Source: Prevotella sp. CAG:485 (lineage in GTDB: Bacteria; Bacteroidota; Bacteroidia; Bacteroidales; Muribaculaceae). From it: a stretch of DNA of 36,330 nt. The notes under the pieces were generated by a model. It made no database searches and was not told the origin of the DNA. It saw only the letters and a list, made by a program, of their open reading frames with translations. The position numbers and the translations under genes are program-made. Shown one piece after another: positions 8,279-17,100 of the stretch; position 1 is the stretch's first letter; each line of letters opens with the position of its first letter. The stretch is from assembly GCA_000437495.1 (NCBI GenBank), contig FR897836.1, positions 15,911 through 52,240 on the forward strand. The letters run 5' to 3'.

Positions 8279-8824
8279 ATGAGGTCAGTAATTAAAGGAA
8301 TTCTTGTAACGCTGTTTGCAACATTTATGATGTCGGCAACGCTGACATCGTGCCATACTCAGAAGAAGATAGTGAATCAGGGGCAGATTGTGCAACAGGA
8401 TGACAAGCACAAACCGGGCAAACCAAACCTGCGCCTGAACAAGGAACAGCGCAAACTTCTTGACGAAGCCGAAACCTGGTTAGGAACGCCTTATCTCTAT
8501 GGCGGTCAGGAAAAAGGAAAAGGCGCAGACTGTTCAGGCTTTGTAATGATGGTTTATCTCAACGCCCTAAACGTGAAATTGCCAAGGGTCTCCACCATCC
8601 AGGCCGACTTTTGCAAACCTGTGAAAGAAACCGAAATTGTTGTGGGTGATTTGGTCTTCTTTGCCACAGGTAAAGACTCCGCCAAGGTAACCCATGTGGG
8701 CATAATGATTGATAATGACGGAACATTCATCCATGCCTCTTCATCGAAAGGCGTTGTACATTCATCCATGAAGAACAACTGGTATAGGAAACGCCTTTTC
8801 GGCTATGGCAGAGTGCCGCGATAA
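8279..8824 (+). CDS. NlpC/P60-family lipoprotein, probable peptidoglycan endopeptidase
   Basis: 181 residues from ATG 8279. A longer frame from TTG 8198 would overlap ligA and bury the signal peptide, so I reject it. Residues 1-24 form a lipoprotein signal peptide with lipobox LTSC, the lipidated residue being Cys25. A polar linker precedes the NlpC/P60 domain: LGTPYLYGG, the nucleophile Cys85 in GADCSGFV, His139 in VTHVGIMI, and His152 in FIHASSSKGV, forming the expected Cys-His-His set. Family members cleave D-gamma-glutamyl-diaminopimelate or related bonds in peptidoglycan. It probably sits at the periplasmic face of a membrane. Exact bond specificity cannot be read. Confidence 0.9.
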   Translation: MRSVIKGILVTLFATFMMSATLTSCHTQKKIVNQGQIVQQDDKHKPGKPNLRLNKEQRKLLDEAETWLGTPYLYGGQEKGKGADCSGFVMMVYLNALNVKLPRVSTIQADFCKPVKETEIVVGDLVFFATGKDSAKVTHVGIMIDNDGTFIHASSSKGVVHSSMKNNWYRKRLFGYGRVPR

Positions 8825-8882
8825 GTCATTCAGTAGAGGTTAGAATTATCCATCCAAGAAAAACTTGAGCAGCGGAAATCGG

Positions 8883-8914
8883 TTTGCTGATTAGAGATAG
8901 ATTTTGTAATTTTG
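8883..8914 (+). promoter_or_regulatory. Bacteroidetes-type promoter of rfbA
   Basis: TTTG at 8883-8886 and TAATTTTG at 8907-8914 with 20 bases between them fit the -33/-7 consensus exactly. The rfbA ATG begins four bases after the -7 box, so transcription would start at or within a base or two of the start codon. This is the best promoter for the rhamnose operon. Confidence 0.75.
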
Positions 8915-8918
8915 CAAA

Positions 8919-9791
8919 ATGAAAGGTATAGTACTTGCCGGAGGCAGCGGCACACGGTTGTATCCCATAACAAGGGCGGTGAGCAAACAACTTCTGCCCG
9001 TTTATGATAAACCGATGGTTTATTATCCGCTGGCAACGCTTATGCGCGCCGGTATTCGCGATATATTGTTGATTTCCACTCCTGCAGATTTACCCAATTT
9101 CAAGAGGCTGCTTGGCGACGGCAGTCACTTTGGAGTAAGGATGGAATATGCTGTGCAGCCGAGTCCTGACGGCCTGGCTCAGGCTTTTATTATCGGAAGG
9201 GAGTTCATAGGCAAAGATGATGCCTGTCTGGTGTTGGGCGACAATATTTTTCACGGAACAGGATTTGAGCCGATGCTTCAGGCTGCCCGTGAGGCTGCCT
9301 GTCGCGGTGAGGCTACCGTTTTTGGATACCGGGTGGCTGACCCCGAACGTTACGGCGTTGCTGAGTTTGACGACGAGGGCAACTGCCTAAGTATAGAAGA
9401 GAAGCCGCTGAAGCCCAAGAGCAATTATGCCGTAACGGGTCTGTACTTTTATCCCAACGATGTGGTTGATGTGGCCGCTCAGGTAAAACCGTCGGCCCGT
9501 GGTGAGCTGGAAATAACAAGTGTAAATCAGGAATACCTGCGCAGAGGCAAGCTGAAGGTGCAGAAACTGGAGCGTGGCTTTGCGTGGCTCGATACCGGCA
9601 CGCATGATTCTTTGGCGGATGCTTCTATCTATGTCGAGGTGCTTGAAAAACGTCAGGGTCTGAAAATAGCCTGCCTAGAAGCTATGGCTTACCGCAGAGG
9701 CTGGATAAGCCGTGAGGAACTGAAGGCTTCGGCTGACCTGATGGCGAAAAATGAATATGGTCGTTATCTCAGCGGCGTGCTGAAGGAATAA
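8919..9791 (+). CDS. rfbA: Glucose-1-phosphate thymidylyltransferase RmlA
   Basis: 290 residues, standard length. It joins glucose-1-phosphate and dTTP to give dTDP-glucose, the first step to dTDP-L-rhamnose. The nucleotide-binding GGSGTRLYP is at 8-16, followed by SKQLLPVYDKPMVYYPL. LGDNIFHG carries the metal-binding aspartate, and VFGYRVADPERYGVAEFD and WLDTGTHDSL are further family motifs. It is first in the rfbA-rfbCD-rfbB operon and has its own strong consensus promoter. Confidence 0.97.
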   Translation: MKGIVLAGGSGTRLYPITRAVSKQLLPVYDKPMVYYPLATLMRAGIRDILLISTPADLPNFKRLLGDGSHFGVRMEYAVQPSPDGLAQAFIIGREFIGKDDACLVLGDNIFHGTGFEPMLQAAREAACRGEATVFGYRVADPERYGVAEFDDEGNCLSIEEKPLKPKSNYAVTGLYFYPNDVVDVAAQVKPSARGELEITSVNQEYLRRGKLKVQKLERGFAWLDTGTHDSLADASIYVEVLEKRQGLKIACLEAMAYRRGWISREELKASADLMAKNEYGRYLSGVLKE

Positions 9792-9803
9792 TATACAAAT
9801 GCT

Positions 9804-11237
9804 ATGAAGGTAACGGAGACGGCAATAAAGGGAGTTAAAATTATAGAGCCGCGTGTGTTTAACGATGCGCGGGGATACTTCTTTGAAAGTTTTGAAGAAA
9901 GGGTTTTTCAGCGTGAAGTGGCTGATGTACACTTTGTTCAGGACAACGAAAGCTATTCGGAAGGTCCTGTGGTGCGCGGTTTGCATTTTCAGCGCGGCGA
10001 GCATGCTCAGGCCAAGCTTGTGAGGGTGGTGGAAGGCTGCGTTCTTGATGTAGCGGTGGATTTGCGCGAAGGCTCTCCCACATTCGGCAAACACGTTGCT
10101 GTGGAGCTCTCCGACGAAAACAAGCGACAGTTCTTTATTCCGAGAGGCTTCGCCCACGGATTCGCCTTGCTGAGCCCGAAAGCCAAATTCCAGTACAAGT
10201 GTGACAATTATTACTGCCCTGAGTCGGAAGACGGCATAGCCTTCAACGACCCGCAGCTTGGAATAGACTGGAAAACGGATATCAGCAACGCCATAATCTC
10301 TGAAAAAGACAGCAAGCGCCCCACTCTGCAGCAATGGATTGAGTCTCAGCATAAAACAGACGAGACACAGTCTGCTCCCAAAAGGATATTGGTTACAGGC
10401 GGCAACGGCCAGTTGGGTATGTCGCTGCGCAACCTCGTCAATACCACCGACAGCAGCTTCCTGTTTACCGATGTGGAAGAAATGGACATTACATCGGCAG
10501 ACAGCATAGAGCGCGTCATGGAATCCTTTAAGCCCGATGTGGTGATTAACTGTGCTGCCTATACGGCTGTTGATAAGGCAGAGAGCGATACGTCGCTGGC
10601 TCGGAAACTTAATTCAGAGGCTGCCGGACTGCTTGCGGCTGCGGCAAAGCGTTATGGAGCGCATCTCATTCAGATAAGTACCGATTATGTCTTCGGTCAG
10701 TCGCTGCTCAATACGCCTATTGAAGAGACCACTCCTACGGCGCCACTTGGAGTGTATGGCATGACCAAACTCGAAGGTGAGGAGCGCGTGAAGGCAGCAG
10801 GTTGTTCCTTCACCATAGTGCGCACAGCGTGGCTCTATTCGGAATATGGAAACAATTTCCTCAAAACCATGTTACGCCTGATGAGCGAACGGCCTGAGCT
10901 GAAGGTGGTGAACGACCAGACCGGAACACCCACCTACGCCGGCGACCTCGCTCGGGTATTGTTGCAAATAGCCGAAAATCCGGGCAAAAGCAGCGTTTAT
11001 CATTTCTCAAACCTCGGCACTGCCACATGGTTCGACTTCGCACGCGAGATAAAGCGCCTTGGCAAGAAAACTGAGTGCAGAGTGTTGCCGTGCACCACAG
11101 CCGATTATCCCACACCGGCCGAGCGTCCGGCATATTCAGTGCTGAGCAAAGCTAAAATAGCACGCGATTACAAGCTCGACATCCCTTACTGGCGCGACTC
11201 GCTGGAGAAGTGCATACAAAACATGGAAAAACAATGA
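9804..11237 (+). CDS. Fused dTDP-4-dehydrorhamnose 3,5-epimerase (RfbC) and dTDP-4-dehydrorhamnose reductase (RfbD)
   Basis: 477 residues in one uninterrupted frame. Residues 1 to about 183 are RmlC: FNDARGYFFESF, the catalytic His61 in RGLHFQ, FFIPRGFAHGF, the tyrosine-rich FQYKCDNYY, and Asp169 in SEKDS. A polar linker of roughly ten residues (183-192) leads into RmlD: GGNGQLG (199-205) for NAD(P)H, NCAAYTAVDKAE, STDYVF (292-297), YGMTK (318-322, the Y-x3-K pair), VRTAWLYSEYGNNF and VNDQTGTPT. Both halves keep their catalytic residues, so one polypeptide should catalyse the last two steps of dTDP-L-rhamnose synthesis. In most genomes these are separate genes. The stop overlaps the rfbB start (ATGA). 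Confidence 0.95.
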   Translation: MKVTETAIKGVKIIEPRVFNDARGYFFESFEERVFQREVADVHFVQDNESYSEGPVVRGLHFQRGEHAQAKLVRVVEGCVLDVAVDLREGSPTFGKHVAVELSDENKRQFFIPRGFAHGFALLSPKAKFQYKCDNYYCPESEDGIAFNDPQLGIDWKTDISNAIISEKDSKRPTLQQWIESQHKTDETQSAPKRILVTGGNGQLGMSLRNLVNTTDSSFLFTDVEEMDITSADSIERVMESFKPDVVINCAAYTAVDKAESDTSLARKLNSEAAGLLAAAAKRYGAHLIQISTDYVFGQSLLNTPIEETTPTAPLGVYGMTKLEGEERVKAAGCSFTIVRTAWLYSEYGNNFLKTMLRLMSERPELKVVNDQTGTPTYAGDLARVLLQIAENPGKSSVYHFSNLGTATWFDFAREIKRLGKKTECRVLPCTTADYPTPAERPAYSVLSKAKIARDYKLDIPYWRDSLEKCIQNMEKQ

Positions 11238-12307
11238 ATGCAAAACGTCATATAATGGTAACAGGCGGCGCCGGCTTCATCGGAAGTCATGTGGTGCGCC
11301 GACTGGTGAAACAATATCCGGATTATCTGGTGGTAAACGTCGACAAACTGACGTATGCCGGCAACCCGGAGAATCTTGCAGATGTGGACTCTCTGCCCAA
11401 TTATCGCTTTGAGAAAGCCGATATTACGGACGCAGAGGCCATGGAACGCATCATGCACAAGTATGACATCGACGGCATCATTCATCTGGCGGCCGAGAGC
11501 CATGTTGACCGCTCCATTTCCGACCCTCTGGTGTTTGCGCGCACCAACGTTATGGGCACGCTGAATCTGTTGGAAACGGCACGCCGTCTGTGGCAGGAAA
11601 GTCCGGAATGCTTCGAAGGCAAACGCTTCTACCATATCAGTACAGATGAGGTTTACGGCGCTCTTGAAATGGGTTCGGAGATGTTTGTGGAGACAACACG
11701 CTACGACCCTCACTCACCTTATAGTGCCTCAAAAGCCTCAAGCGACCATTTCGTACGCGCCTATCACGACACTTACGGAATGCCTACCATAGTAACCAAC
11801 TGCTCGAACAACTATGGGCCGAATCAGTTCCCCGAAAAGCTCATCCCCTTGTTTATCAACAACATACGTCATCGCAAGCCGCTACCTGTATATGGCAAAG
11901 GGCTTAACGTGCGCGACTGGCTCTATGTTGAGGATCATGCCGCTGCCATCGACCTGATTTTCCACAAAGGAAAAGCCGGCGACACTTATAACATTGGCGG
12001 CTTCAACGAATGGAGCAACATTGACCTTATCAAGCAACTGTGTAAGGAAGTAGACAGGCAGCTTGGCCGTGAACCCGGCGAGAGCGAACAGCTGATAACA
12101 TACGTTCGCGACCGTGCCGGCCATGACCTCCGTTATGCCATTGACGCCACCAAACTCAGCAAAGAGTTAGGCTGGAAACCGAGTCTGCAATTTGAAGAGG
12201 GGTTGCGCAAAACCGTAAAATGGTATTTGGATAATCAAGCCTGGGTAGATAACATAACCAGCGGCGCCTATCAGGATTACTACCGCAAAATGTACGAAAA
12301 CCGGTGA
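11234..12307 (+). CDS. rfbB: dTDP-glucose 4,6-dehydratase RmlB
   Basis: 357 residues from ATG 11234, which overlaps the upstream TGA by four bases. A GTG at 11210 in the same frame would add eight non-homologous residues. The enzyme converts dTDP-glucose to the 4-keto-6-deoxy intermediate. TGGAGFIGSH (10-19) binds NAD. Thr137-Asp138-Glu139 in STDEVYG are the catalytic dehydration residues, and Tyr163 and Lys167 in YSASKAS are the SDR pair. NCSNNYGPNQFPEKLIP and RDWLYVEDH are further signatures. With rfbA and the rfbC-rfbD fusion this completes the four activities needed for dTDP-L-rhamnose. Confidence 0.97.
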   Translation: MNAKRHIMVTGGAGFIGSHVVRRLVKQYPDYLVVNVDKLTYAGNPENLADVDSLPNYRFEKADITDAEAMERIMHKYDIDGIIHLAAESHVDRSISDPLVFARTNVMGTLNLLETARRLWQESPECFEGKRFYHISTDEVYGALEMGSEMFVETTRYDPHSPYSASKASSDHFVRAYHDTYGMPTIVTNCSNNYGPNQFPEKLIPLFINNIRHRKPLPVYGKGLNVRDWLYVEDHAAAIDLIFHKGKAGDTYNIGGFNEWSNIDLIKQLCKEVDRQLGREPGESEQLITYVRDRAGHDLRYAIDATKLSKELGWKPSLQFEEGLRKTVKWYLDNQAWVDNITSGAYQDYYRKMYENR

Positions 12308-12975
12308 AGGAGCAGGGGGTAGAAGATAACCTTTACTACAACGGGGACGACAAAGATAACGAGTCTGTCCCCTCAGGGAATGAACAGGCTCCCGAGCCGC
12401 GTAAGGCTTCGGCTTGGAAAAGCTGGCTGCGCGTCCTTACAACTCCCCTGAAAGGGTGGAAGATGATTAAGGCGTCGCGTATGAAGAGCTCAGAGATGGA
12501 AACCTCCGTCTTCTATCCTCTTGTGGCCTTGGCTTCCTTGGGGGCGTTTGCCTCTAAATTTTATTTTCCCGACGCCGTTTCGGTGAGCGATTGTCTCATT
12601 GAGGCAACCTGCATCTTTGTAGCATTCTTTGCATCATATTTCCTGGCCTTTCCGCTGGCAAAACTACTGATGCGTAAAGACTGCGCCAAGCGCATCGACA
12701 CACAATATGGTCATTGTTATGTGGCCTCGTTGATGTCGACCTTAGCCGTTTTCTTTTTCCTGTATGAGTGTCTGCCCTTCCTCGAAGTGCTCATAGCCTT
12801 TACTCCGGCTTATACCATATATCTCTCCTTCAAAGGCATGGAGCCCTTCAGAGTGCCGGAGAACAGGCGCATTTCAACCTGGGTAGCCCTCATTATGATG
12901 ATAATTGCTTTGCCGATAATAGCTTACCAGCTTTTGGGAATGTTGTTGCCGGCGAATATAGTAGCTGAAGGATGA
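12304..12975 (+). CDS. Yip1-like multi-pass membrane protein
   Basis: 223 residues from GTG 12304, whose bases overlap the rfbB stop (GTGA). No in-frame ATG exists until about residue 54. The first 35 residues are acidic and disordered. LTTPLKGWKMIKAS then resembles the P-x-x-GW-x-x-I opening of Yip1-family proteins, followed by about five hydrophobic segments (near 69-87, 100-122, 138-155, 160-178 and 190-213). The function is unknown. It is sandwiched between rfbB and smpB with four-base overlaps on both sides (ATGA at 12972), so it is translationally linked to them. The family name is tentative; that it is a real membrane protein is secure. Confidence 0.75.
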   Translation: MKEQGVEDNLYYNGDDKDNESVPSGNEQAPEPRKASAWKSWLRVLTTPLKGWKMIKASRMKSSEMETSVFYPLVALASLGAFASKFYFPDAVSVSDCLIEATCIFVAFFASYFLAFPLAKLLMRKDCAKRIDTQYGHCYVASLMSTLAVFFFLYECLPFLEVLIAFTPAYTIYLSFKGMEPFRVPENRRISTWVALIMMIIALPIIAYQLLGMLLPANIVAEG

Positions 12976-13424
12976 AACCATCGCAAGTTAACATAAAGAA
13001 CCGACGCGCTACTTTCGATTATGAAATTAGCGACACCTATACAGCCGGAATTGTGCTTACCGGAACGGAAATCAAATCCATACGCGACGGTAAGGCCGGT
13101 CTGGCAGATACTTACGTAGTGATAGACAATGGTGAGGCATGGGTGAAAGGCATGTATGTGGCCGAATATTTCTACGGCTCATACAACAATCACGCCTCGC
13201 GCCGCGACCGCAAGCTGCTGCTTACCCGCAAGGAGCTTCGCAAACTCGCGCGAGTGGCTGAAGACCCCGGTTACACTATTATCCCGCTGCGGCTTTTTAT
13301 CTCTGAGAAAGGTCTTGCCAAGTTGGTCATTGGCGTAGCAAGAGGTAAGAAGGCTTACGACAAACGACAGAGTATTCGCGAACGTGAAGACAAACGTTCG
13401 CTCGACCGTCTTTTCAAATCCTAA
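12972..13424 (+). CDS. smpB: SsrA-binding protein SmpB
   Basis: 150 residues. SmpB binds tmRNA and delivers it to stalled ribosomes for trans-translation. IKNRRATFDYEI, VLTGTEIKSIR, YVAEY and the basic RDRKLLLTRKEL and IGVARGKKAYDKRQSI stretches are the standard motifs. The C-terminal tail EREDKRSLDRLFKS, which enters the mRNA channel, is intact. The start overlaps the upstream stop (ATGA). The tmRNA gene itself is not in this window. Confidence 0.97.
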   Translation: MKPSQVNIKNRRATFDYEISDTYTAGIVLTGTEIKSIRDGKAGLADTYVVIDNGEAWVKGMYVAEYFYGSYNNHASRRDRKLLLTRKELRKLARVAEDPGYTIIPLRLFISEKGLAKLVIGVARGKKAYDKRQSIREREDKRSLDRLFKS

Positions 13425-13443
13425 CATTTGCATTTGGTGCTAC

Positions 13444-15324
13444 ATGGAACAGATTAAGCATGAATGTGGAGTAGTGATGCTGAGACTCCGCAAACCACTG
13501 TCTTTTTATAAAGAAAAATACGGCACAGAGCTCTGGGGGCTCAACAAGCTCTATCTGATGATGGAGAAGGAACACAACCGTGGCCAGGAAGGAGCCGGCA
13601 TAGGTTGTGTGAAGATGGAGGCCAAACCCGGGTGCGAATACATTTTCCGCGAACGCAGCGAAGGTAGCGACGCCATAAGCCGCATATTCTCGTCAGTTCA
13701 TAATCAGATAAACAGCAGCGTGGCCGAAGGTGAACCCCTTGACCGACTTCCTTTTGTGGGTGAGGTCTATATGGGGCATTTGCGTTACAGCACCACGGGA
13801 AGGTCGGGGCTTAACCATGTCCATCCTTTCATGCGCCGCAACAACTGGCGAGCCAGGAATATGCTTCTGTGCGGCAATTTCAACCTTACCAACGTTGATG
13901 CCATTTTTAAAGAAATCACCGACCTGGGTCAGCATCCGCGCTATTATGCCGACGGTTTTATCCTTCTTGAGCAGATTGGCCATGCCCTGGACCGCGAGAA
14001 TGAACGTGTCTATGAGCTGAATCATGCAGCCGGACTGCGCGGCATGGAGCTGAGTGAGAAAATAGCCCGCGATATCGACGTCTGCAACATCCTTCACCGC
14101 TGTGCCCCCAAATGGGACGGCGGCTATGTGATATGCGGCATTGCGGGCAACGGCTCTATGTGGGCACTGCGCGACGCCAACGGTATCCGTCCCGCGTTCT
14201 ATTATTCCGATGACGAAGTGGTTGTTGTGGCAAGCGAGCGTCCGGTTATACTCACCGCCTTCGACCTGCAGGCTGACCAGGTGAAAGAACTCACTCCCGG
14301 TTCCGCCATCGTGGTCGACTATAAAGGAAATTATCATTTGGAGCAGGTGCTTGACTCCAAAGAGAGAAAACAATGTTCGTTTGAGCGCATTTACTTCTCT
14401 CGCGGCAACGACAGAGACATTTACAATGAGCGCAAACGCCTCGGAGCGTTGTTGGCAGAAGCCGTGGAGAAAGCCGTTGACGGCGACATGGACAACACCG
14501 TGATTTCGTTTGTGCCCAACACGGCGGAAGTGGCCTATATGGGCCTCACAGAGGAGTTTGAAAGACGTAATGCCGAAGCCAAGACCCGTTTGGCACGCCG
14601 CATTGCAAAAGGCGAAGTGCCATTTGACGCCGAAGCTGAGCACATAATGATGCGCAAAGTGCGTAAGGAGAAAGTGGCCTGGAAGGATATAAAACTGCGC
14701 ACCTTCATTGCTCAGGGTGAGCAGCGCAATGACCTGGCAGCACACGTTTACGACATCACTTACGGCTCCATAGTGCCCGACCGCGACAACCTCGTCATCA
14801 TTGACGACAGCATAGTCCGCGGCACCACACTCAAACAGTCCATCATCCGCATACTCGACCGTCTGCGTCCCCGCAGCATCGTCATAGTCAGCTCGTCGCC
14901 TCAGGTGCGTTATCCCGACTGTTACGGTATCGACATGAGCCGTCTCGGTGAATTTGCCGCTTTCCGTGCCGCTATGCAGCTGCTTAAAGACAGAGGGATG
15001 GAGAACATAGCCGATGAAGTCTATCGCGACTGTCTTGAGGAAGTGAAGAAGCCGGCAGCCGAGCAGAAAAACTGCGTCAAGGCCATTTACGAGCCGTTCA
15101 CCGATGCAGAAATCAGCGACAAGATAGCTGAGATGCTCACACCCTCCAACACCCGTGCCAAGATTAAGATTGTGTATCAGACCATCGAGGATATGCACAA
15201 AGCCATTCCGGCACATACCGGCGACTGGTATTTCAGCGGCAATTATCCTACTCCCGGAGGCAACCGATTGGTGAATCTGGCTTACATCAATTTCTACGAA
15301 GGTAACAGTGCCAAGAGAGTCTGA
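13444..15324 (+). CDS. purF: Amidophosphoribosyltransferase PurF, long form
   Basis: 626 residues from ATG 13444; an earlier GTG at 13384 overlaps smpB and is rejected. The enzyme makes phosphoribosylamine from PRPP and glutamine, the first step of purine synthesis. Removal of seven residues (MEQIKHE) would expose Cys8 as the N-terminal nucleophile of the glutaminase domain. GHLRYSTTGRSGLNHVHPF and GGYVICGIAG belong to that domain. The PRPP motif VIIDDSIVRGTT ends at residue 462, with Asp454-Asp455. It is about 120 residues longer than typical PurF, including an insert around 375-420. The FSGNYPTPGG segment lacks the cysteine pair that binds Fe-S in Bacillus-type enzymes. The following gene starts directly after the stop. 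Confidence 0.9.
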   Translation: MEQIKHECGVVMLRLRKPLSFYKEKYGTELWGLNKLYLMMEKEHNRGQEGAGIGCVKMEAKPGCEYIFRERSEGSDAISRIFSSVHNQINSSVAEGEPLDRLPFVGEVYMGHLRYSTTGRSGLNHVHPFMRRNNWRARNMLLCGNFNLTNVDAIFKEITDLGQHPRYYADGFILLEQIGHALDRENERVYELNHAAGLRGMELSEKIARDIDVCNILHRCAPKWDGGYVICGIAGNGSMWALRDANGIRPAFYYSDDEVVVVASERPVILTAFDLQADQVKELTPGSAIVVDYKGNYHLEQVLDSKERKQCSFERIYFSRGNDRDIYNERKRLGALLAEAVEKAVDGDMDNTVISFVPNTAEVAYMGLTEEFERRNAEAKTRLARRIAKGEVPFDAEAEHIMMRKVRKEKVAWKDIKLRTFIAQGEQRNDLAAHVYDITYGSIVPDRDNLVIIDDSIVRGTTLKQSIIRILDRLRPRSIVIVSSSPQVRYPDCYGIDMSRLGEFAAFRAAMQLLKDRGMENIADEVYRDCLEEVKKPAAEQKNCVKAIYEPFTDAEISDKIAEMLTPSNTRAKIKIVYQTIEDMHKAIPAHTGDWYFSGNYPTPGGNRLVNLAYINFYEGNSAKRV

Positions 15325-17100
15325 ATGACCGGACGGAAAATAGAGCTGTTGGCACCTGCCAGAAACGTTGAAACGGGCATCGCGGCAATAAGTCATGGTG
15401 CCGACGCAGTGTATATTGGTCCGGAGGCTTTCGGAGCGCGCCAGACTGCAGCTAACAGCGTCGACGAGATTCGCCGGTTGGTGGATTTCGCCCACATTTA
15501 CCGTGCGCGAATTTATGCAACCGTCAACACCATTATCTACCCTTCGGAGCTGAAGAGGGTTGAGAAACTCTGTAAAGACCTCTACCGAGCCGGAGTCGAT
15601 GCTTTGATTGTGCAAGATATGGCTCTGCTGAGACTCGACATCCCGCCTATTGAATTGCACGCAAGCACCCAATGCGACATAAGGACGCCTGAAAAAGCCC
15701 GTTTCCTGCAAGATGTGGGATTCAGCCAGTTGGTTTTGGCCCGCGAGCTGACACTGCAGCAGATAAAGGCCATTGCCGATGTGGTTACCGTGCCTGTTGA
15801 GACCTTTGTTCACGGGGCTCTTTGTGTAAGCTATTCAGGCCGCTGTCATGCTTCACAGCTCTGCATGGGCCGAAGCGCAAACCGCGGTGCCTGCGCCCAG
15901 ATATGCCGCCTGCCGTTTACCCTGACAGACGCAAAAGGCAGAGTGCTGAGCAGAGATAAACACCTTCTCTCGCTCCATGACCTCAATCTTTCCGACCGTC
16001 TGAGTGATTTACTGATTGCCGGCGCTTCTTCCTTCAAAATAGAAGGCCGACTCAAGCAACCCGATTATGTAAAAAACATAGTCAGCTATTATCGCCAAAG
16101 GCTTGATGAAATAATTCGGCGCAGCGAAGGTAAATATTGCCGCAGTTCGTTTGGCAGCGTAACACCCGATTTCATTCCGGCACCCGAAAAGAGCTTTAAC
16201 CGTGGCTTTACACACTACTTTATCGACGAACGCAAGCCACAGCATCTCACCTCTCCGTTAACTCCCAAGTCGTTGGGCGAAAGGGTAGAGGCCAGAGATT
16301 TACACTCCGGCGACGGTATTGCCTATTTCGCTGCCGACGGTCAATATACAGGCTTGCGCGTCAACCGGATGGAGGGTCAGCGCATAGTTACCTTCGGCAA
16401 TAAAAAGATTCCGAAGGGCATAGAACTGCGCAGAACTTACGACCGCATTTTCACCGATAAAGTAGAGCACTCGAATCCTGTAAGGCTTATAGGCATAGAC
16501 CTAACCCTTGAAAACGACACCGTCACGGTGAAGGATGAACGCGGGTTGCAGATAACGATGCCGTTGCCCGAACGTGTGGATGGTGTTCTCAACCGAAAGA
16601 AAATGCGCGAAGTGTTTTCCAAACTCGGCAACACCGTTTACAGACTTGATTCCTACACCGAAAATCTGTCGCCCGAAGGAGGCTTCACACCCTCGGCTCT
16701 CACGGCTTTCCGGCGCAATCTGATTGAAGAGCTCGACCGATTAAACCGTATCACTTACCCCTACGGCTACCGGCGAAAGGAGGATTTGCAGGCTCGGTTC
16801 CCCTATCAGCAACTCACCTTTGCTGAAAACGTGGCGAACCCCGTAGCCGAGTCATTCTACCGCAGCCATGGCGTAACGGACATCCAACCGGCGCTTGAGG
16901 TGAGTCCGGCTAAGAAATCGGGAACATTGTCCATGACTTGCCGCCACTGTATCCTGAGAGAAATGGGCCGCTGTCTGCAGACTACGGATTCAAAACCGAG
17001 CCTTCCCCTCACCTTGTCATCAGGGCCACATCGCTTCACCCTCAGATTTAACTGCAACGACTGCGAAATGCAGCTTTTCTATAACAGTTCAGAAAAATGA
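15325..17100 (+). CDS. rlhA: U32-family RlhA-type protein (23S rRNA cytidine hydroxylation)
   Basis: 591 residues. It aligns along its length with what I recall of E. coli RlhA (YdcP), which is required for 5-hydroxycytidine at position 2501 of 23S rRNA. The N-terminal IELLAPARN and GADAVYIG, then ELHASTQCDIRTPEKARFL (110-128) and the U32 signature ETFVHGALCVSYSGRC (159-174) are conserved. Cys167, Cys174, Cys190 and Cys194 form the probable Fe-S ligand set. The C-terminal DUF3656-type region contains MTCRHCILREMGRC and FNCNDCEMQL, two further cysteine pairs. Despite the 'peptidase U32' label no protease role is expected. The rRNA rather than tRNA target is inferred from the long form. It abuts purF and overlaps the next gene (ATGA). 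Confidence 0.85.
   Translation: MTGRKIELLAPARNVETGIAAISHGADAVYIGPEAFGARQTAANSVDEIRRLVDFAHIYRARIYATVNTIIYPSELKRVEKLCKDLYRAGVDALIVQDMALLRLDIPPIELHASTQCDIRTPEKARFLQDVGFSQLVLARELTLQQIKAIADVVTVPVETFVHGALCVSYSGRCHASQLCMGRSANRGACAQICRLPFTLTDAKGRVLSRDKHLLSLHDLNLSDRLSDLLIAGASSFKIEGRLKQPDYVKNIVSYYRQRLDEIIRRSEGKYCRSSFGSVTPDFIPAPEKSFNRGFTHYFIDERKPQHLTSPLTPKSLGERVEARDLHSGDGIAYFAADGQYTGLRVNRMEGQRIVTFGNKKIPKGIELRRTYDRIFTDKVEHSNPVRLIGIDLTLENDTVTVKDERGLQITMPLPERVDGVLNRKKMREVFSKLGNTVYRLDSYTENLSPEGGFTPSALTAFRRNLIEELDRLNRITYPYGYRRKEDLQARFPYQQLTFAENVANPVAESFYRSHGVTDIQPALEVSPAKKSGTLSMTCRHCILREMGRCLQTTDSKPSLPLTLSSGPHRFTLRFNCNDCEMQLFYNSSEK

Noticed and set aside
13423..13430. AACATTTG near purF as a -7 box
   Set aside because: One mismatch, overlaps the smpB stop, and no TTTG box lies 19-21 bases upstream.
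13693..15813. A 706-codon minus-strand open frame opposite purF and rlhA
   Set aside because: It is antisense to two well-recognised genes, has no recognisable domain, and its length follows from the codon bias of the plus strand.
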